Shown here: piece after piece, positions 1-6,030 of the stretch | Layout of the letters: each line of letters opens with the position of its first letter | Numbering within the stretch: position 1 is the stretch's first letter | Assembly: GCA_937864895.1 (NCBI GenBank) | Contig: CALMDF010000132.1 | Span: 1-6,030 of the forward strand | DNA from: an uncultured Holophagales bacterium | Lineage (GTDB): Bacteria; Acidobacteriota; Thermoanaerobaculia; UBA5066 | Length of the DNA stretch: 6,030 nucleotides | Direction: 5' to 3' | Program-made: the position numbers and the translations under genes | Notes under the pieces: generated by a model | What the model was told of the DNA's origin: nothing | Seen by the model: the letters and a program-made list of their open reading frames with translations, nothing else | Database searches by the model: none

Positions 1-1595
1 GCCTCGCGCCGGAGCTCGCGAAGACGAAGGTCTCCATCTCGCTCCCGTCGCTCCGCGCCGAGGCGTTCTCGGTCGCCCTGGCCGACGCCGTCTCGGAGGT
101 CAGGAAGTCCGGCTTCACGTTCGCGCCCGAGACCGGCTCCGACCGGCTCCGCCGCGTCATCAACAAGACCTTCACGAACGACGACATGGTGAAGGCCGCG
201 GGCGTCGCCTTCGATCGCGGCTGGGACCTCATCAAGGTCTACACGATGATCGGCCTCCCCTCCGAGACGACCGCCGACCTCGACGAGCTCGTCACGCTCG
301 TCGCGAACATCCTCGCCGAGGGGCGGAAGAAGGGCGTCAGGGCGACGGTCCACGTCTCCATCGGCTCGTACGTCCCGAAGAGCTTCACGCCGTTCCAGTG
401 GTCCGCCTTCGACGGTGTCGAGCGGCTCACGGAGAAGCTCGCCTGGCTGAAGGAGAAGTTCCGCCCGGTCCGGGGAGCCAAGCTGAAGTGGCACGAGCCG
501 AGGGAGGCGGAGATCGAGGCGATGCTCTCGCTCGGCGACCGGCGGATGTCGAGGGCCCTCCTCGAGGTCTGGCGGCGGGGCGGGAGGTTCGACGGCTGGT
601 CCGAGCACTTCTCCTGGCAGCGCTGGACCGAGGCCCTCGAGGCCGCCGGCATTCCGAAGTCGCGCCACCTCCGCGAGAAGGACCTGAAGGAAGCGCTCCC
701 CTGGGACGTCGTCGACGCCTCGATCCGGAAGCCCTTCCTCGTCGTGGAGTGGAAGAAGGCCCTGCAGGAGATGGCGACCGAGGACTGCAAGTGGGGGCGC
801 TGCACCGCCTGCGGCGTCCCCGGGAACGGCGAGGACACCGTCCTCGCGAACGGGATGCCGGAGGCTTTCTCCTTCGCCCTCCCCTCGCTCGCCTCCGCGG
901 CGAGCGGGCCCGCCCTCCCTTCCGCCTCCGGGGTCTCCAGCGGCGTCTCGGACGCGAGGGACGAGGGCCGCGGCTCGGCCTACGCCGACAAGGCGAAGGG
1001 AGCGGCCTACCGGATGAAGGCGACGCCCGACCTCCTGCCCCTGCGCGAGCGGCGGAAGTCCCGGGGCGGGGCGAGCGAGAGCGCGGCGATCGCGAAGAGC
1101 TGGCGGGTCTCCTTCGAGAAGCTCGGCGACGCCCGATACCTCTCGCACCGCAACGTCATGGACGTCCTCGAGCGGGCGCTGCGCGCCGCCGGGGTCCCCG
1201 TCCGCTACACGGAGGGCTTCAACCCCCACATCCGCCTCTCGATGGGGCCGGCCCTCCCCCTCGGCCAGGAGTCGCGCCACGAGCTCTTCGACCTCGACGC
1301 CGTCGACGCGCTGACGCCGGAGCACCTCGCCGCCGTGAACGACAGGCTCCCGCCCGGGATCCGGCTCCTCTCGTGGAGCGAGCTGCCCGCGGGCGCGCGC
1401 TCCCTCGGCAAGGCCGCGACGGAGGCCGTCTACCGCTTCACGCTCCCCAACGGCGAGGAGATGACGCAGCGCCTGCGCCTCGCCGGGGACGGCGCGACCA
1501 CCCCGAAGCGTTTCATCGAGACGACGTGGGGCCTCGCCGCGGAGGACCAGCACGCCATCCGCGTCGTCCGCGAGGAGACGGTCCTGGCGCGCTGA
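1..1595 (+). CDS. B12-binding-type radical SAM protein fused to DUF2344 (TIGR03960/TIGR03936-like), 5'-truncated by the window
   Basis: The open frame runs from base 3 with no stop to TGA at 1593-1595, giving 530 visible residues; the true start is upstream of the window. Visible residues 1 to about 160 are the second half of a radical SAM barrel. They include a SLPSLR segment, the FAPETGSDRLRRVINK stretch and IKVYTMIGLPSET, all typical of the Elp3/B12-binding radical SAM group. The CxxxCxxC cluster and any N-terminal B12-binding domain would lie off the window. A small cysteine motif, C262-x4-C267-x2-C270, follows. Then comes an Ala/Ser/Gly-rich linker of about 80 residues and a DUF2344 domain from about residue 365 (WRVSFEKLGDARYLSHRNVM, GFNPHIRLSMGPALPLG). 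In many bacteria these two modules occur fused or adjacent, often near ribonuclease G or ribosomal protein genes. The reaction is not established. The PTPS gene begins 20 bases downstream, so co-transcription is likely. Family assignment is firm; function is unknown. Confidence 0.9.
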   Translation, partial: LAPELAKTKVSISLPSLRAEAFSVALADAVSEVRKSGFTFAPETGSDRLRRVINKTFTNDDMVKAAGVAFDRGWDLIKVYTMIGLPSETTADLDELVTLVANILAEGRKKGVRATVHVSIGSYVPKSFTPFQWSAFDGVERLTEKLAWLKEKFRPVRGAKLKWHEPREAEIEAMLSLGDRRMSRALLEVWRRGGRFDGWSEHFSWQRWTEALEAAGIPKSRHLREKDLKEALPWDVVDASIRKPFLVVEWKKALQEMATEDCKWGRCTACGVPGNGEDTVLANGMPEAFSFALPSLASAASGPALPSASGVSSGVSDARDEGRGSAYADKAKGAAYRMKATPDLLPLRERRKSRGGASESAAIAKSWRVSFEKLGDARYLSHRNVMDVLERALRAAGVPVRYTEGFNPHIRLSMGPALPLGQESRHELFDLDAVDALTPEHLAAVNDRLPPGIRLLSWSELPAGARSLGKAATEAVYRFTLPNGEEMTQRLRLAGDGATTPKRFIETTWGLAAEDQHAIRVVREETVLAR

Positions 1596-1606
1596 GCGCG
1601 ACCGCC

Positions 1607-1610
1607 GGAG
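1607..1610 (+). promoter_or_regulatory. Ribosome binding site of the PTPS-family gene
   Basis: GGAG sits five bases before the ATG at 1616, inside the 20-base gap after the radical SAM/DUF2344 stop. It supports this start over upstream in-frame alternatives that would overlap the preceding gene. Confidence 0.6.
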
Positions 1611-1615
1611 AGCCC

Positions 1616-1990
1616 ATGCCCTTCACCATCCGCTGCCACGCGACGTTCGAGGCCGCTCACCACCTCCGCGACTACGTCGGGGGGCCCGAGCCCGTCCACG
1701 GACACTCCTGGAAGGTCGAGGTCGCCCTCGGGACCGACTCCCTCGGCGCCTACGACCTCTCGGTCGACTTCGTCCCGACGGAGAGGCTCGTCCGCGAGCT
1801 CGCCGCGCTTCTCCACGACCGCGACATCAACTCCGTCCCGCCGTTCGACGTGAGGAACCCGACGGCCGAGAACGTCGCCCTCTGGTTCGCGGGAGAGGTC
1901 CGCGCCTCGGGCCGTGTCCCGGAAGGCGCACGGCTCGAGGAGGTGACGGTCTGGGAGGGCCCCCGGAACTCGGTGACCTGGCGGCCGTGA
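1616..1990 (+). CDS. 6-pyruvoyl-tetrahydropterin synthase / 6-carboxytetrahydropterin synthase family protein (COG0720), PTPS-III-like active site
   Basis: This is a 124-residue protein, close to the 120-residue norm for bacterial QueD. The open frame extends far upstream, but ATG at 1616 is chosen because the homology begins there (FTIRCHATFEAAHHL), GGAG lies five bases before it, and the previous gene ends at 1595. The zinc-binding histidines are visible: H15 in FEAAH, then H28 and H30 in the HGH motif. DLSVDF (residues 47-52), NPTAENVA (81-88) and the late Glu in VTVWEG (about residue 114) also match the family. QueD has a catalytic Cys four residues before HGH; here that position is Pro24, while Glu25 gives E-x2-HGH. 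That pattern is known from PTPS-III enzymes, which make 6-hydroxymethyl-dihydropterin for folate and can replace FolB. The usual L-D-H-x-x-L-N motif reads L-H-D-R-D-I-N (66-72), so the Asp/His pair is inverted. Family is certain; the choice between folate, queuosine and another role is inference. Confidence 0.9.
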   Translation: MPFTIRCHATFEAAHHLRDYVGGPEPVHGHSWKVEVALGTDSLGAYDLSVDFVPTERLVRELAALLHDRDINSVPPFDVRNPTAENVALWFAGEVRASGRVPEGARLEEVTVWEGPRNSVTWRP

Positions 1991-2018
1991 GCGGGCGGGG
2001 GCGGAAGGCCCCGCCCGC
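1991..2018. terminator. GC-rich hairpin between convergent genes, possible bidirectional terminator
   Basis: A perfect 10-base-pair stem joins 1991-2000 (GCGGGCGGGG) to 2009-2018 (CCCCGCCCGC). The eight-base loop can close further with a C-G pair around a GGAA tetraloop of the GNRA class. It fills most of the 40-base gap between the PTPS stop at 1990 and the radical SAM stop at 2031 on the other strand, which is where a shared terminator would sit. No T-tract follows on either strand, so this is not a textbook intrinsic terminator. In a genome this GC-rich, it could instead protect mRNA 3' ends or assist Rho-type termination. Confidence 0.5.
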
Positions 2019-2030
2019 CGGCCGAAACCC

Positions 2031-3905
<1,875 letters not shown>

Positions 3906-3912
3906 CTCCGGT

Positions 3913-3917
3913 CCTCC
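3913..3917 (-). promoter_or_regulatory. Ribosome binding site of the Tes-like radical SAM gene
   Basis: On the minus strand GGAGG stands seven bases before the ATG at 3905-3903, which is followed directly by a second ATG. This near-ideal site decides the start and argues against the upstream ATG at 3989, which has no comparable site and would add 28 low-similarity residues. Confidence 0.8.
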
Positions 3918-3973
3918 ATGAAGGGCGGCACCGGGACGACCCGAAAGAGCCGCCCGCCGCCTCGCGCACATAG

Positions 3974-4020
3974 CCGGGCACAATACCATTGCAGCAGGGT
4001 CAGACCCCGATTCTGCCCGG
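3974..4020. repeat. Nested inverted repeat (REP-like palindrome) at the 3' end of the FAD oxidoreductase gene
   Basis: Outer arms CCGGGCA (3974-3980) and TGCCCGG (4014-4020) are perfect 7-base inverted repeats. Inside lies a second palindrome, GGGTC-A-GACCC (3997-4007), which overlaps the stop codon of the oxidoreductase gene at 4002-4000. The stretch between the arms is more AT-rich than its surroundings. A GGGTCAGACCC core resembles short palindromes dispersed between genes in some environmental bacteria, but that link is from memory. It may instead act as a transcript-end hairpin before the Tes-like gene. Only one copy is seen in this window. Confidence 0.4.
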
Positions 4021-5118
4021 GGAAAAGGGCGACGCGCCGAGGGGCGGCGTTCGCCCCATGACGAGATCGGCCAGGAGCGCGGCGGCCGCGGGACAGAAGA
4101 GGAGGTCGTCCCCCCCCCAGCCGGCCGCCACGAGGAGCCCCCCCTCCCCGGCCTCGCCCAGGACCGGGACCCCGTCCGGCGCCGCGAAATCGACGCCGGC
4201 CCCGAGGTCCCGGAGGACCCAGCCCGGGGCGGCGGGGACCATGCGCGCCACCGAGGAGAGGAGTTCCGCGACGCTTCCGGCGCTCGGGCCCGCGGGAACT
4301 GCCTCCCGGCTCCCCCGCCCGAGGACGAGCAGGGTGCCGTCCCGCCGCGGGACGAGGGAAACCTCCCGCGAGACGAGGAGGCGCCCCGGCCGGTCCGGGT
4401 CGGAACCCGCCTCGAGCCTCAGCCAGGGCCTCGACGTGGGCTCGAGAGACAGGCGGGGAGCCCCCTCGACCCCGTCCGGGCCGGCGGCTCCGGCGAGGAC
4501 GACGACCTCCGACGGCAGGAACCCGACGGAGGTCTCCACGCCCGTCACGCGGCCGGCGCCCCTCGCGACGGCCCGGACGTCGACCCCCTCGCGGACGCGG
4601 ACGCCTGCCGCGCGCGCCGCCAGGACGAGCGCCCGGCCCACCCGCCCCGCCCGCGCCACGCCGTCGCGAGGGAAGGCGAAGGCGGCCCTGAGGGAGGCCG
4701 CGAGCGCCGGTTCGCGCCCCCGGGCGTCCTCGGGCTCGAGCACCTCGAAGTGGACCGCCCGCGAACGCTGAGCGTCGAGAGCGCGGTCGAGGAGGACCTC
4801 CTCGGCGTCGTCGAGCGCCACCGTCATCGCCCCCCGTTCGTCGTATTCGCACGGGAGACCCGTCTCCTCCTCCAGGGCCGAAAGCCAGTCGGAGAAGAGG
4901 TGCCGGGACAGGAGGGCGAGGTCGGCGAAGGCCTCCGGCAGCCTTTCCACGTTCGCCTGCGCCGCCACCGGGCCGCCGGGGGCGGAGGGCTTTCCCGCGC
5001 GATCCGGGGAGAGGAGGTCGACCGTGAGGTCCCGTCGGGCGAGCTCGAGCGCCACGGACGCCGCCACCAGTCCTCCGCCGACGACGACGGCGTCGGCCGG
5101 GGCGAGGCCGCGCGTCAC
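4000..5118 (-). CDS. FAD-dependent oxidoreductase, DAO/ThiO (glycine oxidase)-like
   Basis: This is a 372-residue protein starting at GTG 5118. The start rests on a GGGGAGG site five bases upstream and a GTGA overlap with the preceding gene's stop; a GTG at 5178 would overlap that gene by over 60 bases with no better site. Residues 10-38 form an N-terminal FAD-binding Rossmann strand-helix-strand (AVVVGGGLVAASVALELARR), with G14-x-G16-x-x-A19 in place of the usual third glycine. The middle matches DAO-family flavoenzymes (LEEETGLPCEYDERGAMTVA, 82-101). The C-terminal block GVDFAAPDGVPVLG (308-321) and AAGWGGDDLLF (331-341) is the usual second FAD-contacting region. However, the arginine of the ThiO G-L-R-P motif is replaced, as is the Arg of its GHFRNG segment, so amino-acid substrates are doubtful. 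A run of nine G encodes WGGD near residue 334. It is probably a cytosolic redox enzyme coupled to the EcsC-like gene; substrate unknown. Confidence 0.85.
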   Translation of the reverse strand: MTRGLAPADAVVVGGGLVAASVALELARRDLTVDLLSPDRAGKPSAPGGPVAAQANVERLPEAFADLALLSRHLFSDWLSALEEETGLPCEYDERGAMTVALDDAEEVLLDRALDAQRSRAVHFEVLEPEDARGREPALAASLRAAFAFPRDGVARAGRVGRALVLAARAAGVRVREGVDVRAVARGAGRVTGVETSVGFLPSEVVVLAGAAGPDGVEGAPRLSLEPTSRPWLRLEAGSDPDRPGRLLVSREVSLVPRRDGTLLVLGRGSREAVPAGPSAGSVAELLSSVARMVPAAPGWVLRDLGAGVDFAAPDGVPVLGEAGEGGLLVAAGWGGDDLLFCPAAAALLADLVMGRTPPLGASPFSPGRIGV

Positions 5119-5714
5119 GCGATCCTCCCCTCGGCCTCGAGAACCCCGCCCCGTCCCGGGATCTCCGGCGGTCCCCACCGCCGTTCCACCCGCGCGAGGA
5201 CCGCACGGCCGACCGCCGAGACGGCTCCGTAGTTCAGCGCCGCCGAGGCGGCGATCCCGGCCAGCGGGACGAGGTGCGCGACCTGGCGCCCGAGCATCTT
5301 CCCGGCGAGGCGCACGGCGAGCTCCTCGGCGAGGCGCACCGTCAGTCGCCTCCCCACGGAGAGCCCCGCGCCGGCCGCGAGCCCCGCGACGACCTCCAGC
5401 GCGCGCTCCTCAGGGTCGAGGTCGCCGCCGTAGAGGAGGTGCAGACCCACGATCATCCGGCTCTGGAGGACGATGAGCGTCGTCATCTCGGGGGCGGTCG
5501 CCGCGAGGGCCGCCCAGCCGGGAGGAGCGCTCGCCGCGGCGCCGACGAGAGCCGCCTTCCGCGCGGTCGAGGCGACCATCATCCCGGCCTTCTGCCGGGT
5601 CGACAGCCCCGGGTGGCGAAGGGAGAACTCGTGGACGTCCCGGCGGATCGTCTCGACGTCGAGGTCCGTCGACGCGCGCTTCACCAGGGCGAGGAACGAT
5701 TCGGCGAGTTTCAC
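5115..5714 (-). CDS. EcsC-like family protein
   Basis: This is a 199-residue protein from GTG at 5714. An in-frame TGA lies seven codons upstream and no other start codon falls between, so the start is well bounded; GGAG sits five bases ahead of it. The N-terminal 45 residues are charged and helical (SFLALVKRASTDLDVETIRR). Alanine/glycine-rich hydrophobic helices follow at about 47-73, 78-95, 106-120 and 136-168. The pattern PPGWAALAATAPEMTTLIVLQSRMI, then LLYGGDLDPEE, then LVPLAGIAASAALNYG resembles EcsC-family proteins. These carry a PG motif, a conserved Glu, an L-x-x-x-YG-x-D motif and a late P-x-x-G-x-x-x-x-x-x-N segment. EcsC is poorly understood; the name comes from the Bacillus ecs ABC-transporter operon, and no transporter genes are visible here. 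Its stop overlaps the start of the oxidoreductase gene by four bases. Membrane association is likely from composition; biochemical role unknown. Confidence 0.75.
   Translation of the reverse strand: MKLAESFLALVKRASTDLDVETIRRDVHEFSLRHPGLSTRQKAGMMVASTARKAALVGAAASAPPGWAALAATAPEMTTLIVLQSRMIVGLHLLYGGDLDPEERALEVVAGLAAGAGLSVGRRLTVRLAEELAVRLAGKMLGRQVAHLVPLAGIAASAALNYGAVSAVGRAVLARVERRWGPPEIPGRGGVLEAEGRIA
5124..5130 (-). promoter_or_regulatory. Ribosome binding site and translational coupling point for the FAD oxidoreductase
   Basis: GGGGAGG on the minus strand lies five bases before GTG 5118-5116, inside the last codons of the EcsC-like gene. The four bases GTGA at 5118-5115 are both the oxidoreductase start and the EcsC-like stop, a standard arrangement for translational coupling. 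Confidence 0.75.
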
Positions 5715-5719
5715 TGCGG

Positions 5720-5723
5720 CTCC
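5720..5723 (-). promoter_or_regulatory. Ribosome binding site of the EcsC-like gene
   Basis: GGAG on the minus strand is five bases before GTG 5714. It supports use of this GTG as the start; the frame is closed a few codons upstream by TGA. Confidence 0.6.
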
Positions 5724-5791
5724 GTCGAAGTATCATCCCCCGCGCCCGGCCGCCGGAACAAGGCGGCACCGGCCGAAACTGCCGGACGGAG

Positions 5792-5799
5792 AAGGAGGT
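5792..5799 (+). promoter_or_regulatory. Ribosome binding site of the exported cyclophilin gene
   Basis: AAGGAGGT is a full anti-16S match four bases before GTG 5804, the strongest ribosome site in the window. It fixes the non-ATG start of a gene whose signal peptide begins right after it and suggests efficient translation. Confidence 0.8.
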
Positions 5800-5803
5800 C
5801 CCC

Positions 5804-6030
5804 GTGCCCGCGAACCGACACGCCCGATTCGCCCTCACCCTCTTCCTGGGTCTCGCGCTCGCAGGGGCCTTTGCGGCGCCGGCCGAAGCCGCCGCCCAGA
5901 GCAGGAAGACCACGGCAAAGAAGGAGAAGAAGGTGTCGTCAAAGCCGCGCGACTACGCGAAGACCCTTGCCGTCGTGAAGACCTCCCAGGGGGACGTGAC
6001 GGTCCGGTTCTTCTTCGACAAGGCCCCCGG
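5804..6030 (+). CDS. Exported cyclophilin-type peptidyl-prolyl cis-trans isomerase, 3'-truncated by the window
   Basis: A GTG start at 5804 follows a perfect AAGGAGGT. Seventy-five complete codons are visible before the window ends. Residues 1-8 are a basic n-region (MPANRHAR). Residues 9-24 are a hydrophobic core (FALTLFLGLALAGAFA), with candidate AxA signal-peptidase sites just after it; no lipobox cysteine is seen, so export to the periplasm rather than a lipoprotein is likely. A lysine-rich spacer (34-52) leads into the first strands of a cyclophilin domain: AVVKTSQGDVTVRFFFDKAP, matching the family's T-x-x-G-D-I-x-V-x-L-F-x-x-x-A-P opening. The catalytic Arg, Phe and His residues lie beyond the window. 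Cyclophilins isomerise X-Pro bonds during protein folding. It is transcribed away from the EcsC-like gene, with an 89-base gap that must hold the promoters for both directions. Confidence 0.85.
   Translation, partial: MPANRHARFALTLFLGLALAGAFAAPAEAAAQSRKTTAKKEKKVSSKPRDYAKTLAVVKTSQGDVTVRFFFDKAP

Noticed and set aside
398..1615. Upstream extension of the PTPS reading frame
   Set aside because: The extension is Arg/Gly/Pro-rich and overlaps the radical SAM/DUF2344 gene; PTPS similarity and a ribosome site begin only at ATG 1616.
3906..3989. Earlier ATG at 3989 for the Tes-like gene
   Set aside because: It lacks a good ribosome site and would add 28 residues of no recognisable similarity, whereas ATG 3905 has GGAGG at ideal spacing.
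5749..5767. GCCGCC/GGCGGC inverted repeat in the divergent gap
   Set aside because: Six GC-only pairs with a seven-base loop are expected by chance in sequence this GC-rich, and the position is not where a terminator should be.
5715..5803. Possible divergent promoters between the EcsC-like and cyclophilin genes
   Set aside because: A GATACT element on the minus strand (about 5729-5734) resembles a -10 box, but no -35 at normal spacing was found, and nothing convincing was seen on the plus strand. Promoters must exist nearby, but I cannot place them.

Overview
This GC-rich (roughly 70% by eye), densely coding bacterial window holds six protein genes. I see no tRNA, rRNA, CRISPR array or insertion sequence. 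Strong G/C third-position bias, GTG starts, clear GGAGG-type ribosome sites and short intergenic gaps are uniform across the window, so nothing looks recently transferred. The gene content would suit an Acidobacteriota-like or other GC-rich, probably anaerobic or thermophilic-lineage bacterium, but taxonomy cannot be fixed from this sequence and is a guess.

Layout. (1) Bases 1-1595, plus strand: the C-terminal part of a large B12-binding-type radical SAM protein (TIGR03960-like) fused to a DUF2344/TIGR03936 domain; its 5' end lies outside the window. (2) 1616-1990, plus strand, 20 bases downstream: a small 6-pyruvoyl-tetrahydropterin synthase/QueD-family (COG0720) enzyme. It lacks the usual catalytic cysteine but carries the E-x2-HGH signature of the folate-type PTPS-III group. 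(3) A GC-rich hairpin at 1991-2018 separates this pair from a convergent minus-strand gene, 2031-3905. That gene encodes a 624-residue radical SAM protein of the MJ0619/tetraether-lipid-synthase (Tes) type. (4) Upstream of it on the same minus strand, across a 94-base gap holding a nested inverted repeat, is a FAD-dependent DAO/ThiO-like oxidoreductase (4000-5118). (5) That gene is translationally coupled, through a GTGA overlap, to an EcsC-like membrane-associated protein (5115-5714). (6) Divergently transcribed from 5804 to the window end is the start of an exported cyclophilin-type peptidyl-prolyl isomerase.

How they fit together. The plus-strand pair (radical SAM/DUF2344 plus PTPS) could be co-transcribed, with the PTPS working in pterin, folate or queuosine metabolism. 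The minus-strand group is EcsC-like, then flavin oxidoreductase, then Tes-like. The first two are certainly arranged as one translation unit; whether the Tes-like gene is read from the same transcript is unclear. If it is, an EcsC-like membrane protein, a redox flavoenzyme and a lipid-coupling radical SAM enzyme would make a plausible but unproven membrane-lipid modification set. The most interesting points are the Tes-like protein in a bacterial context and the altered active site of the PTPS homologue.
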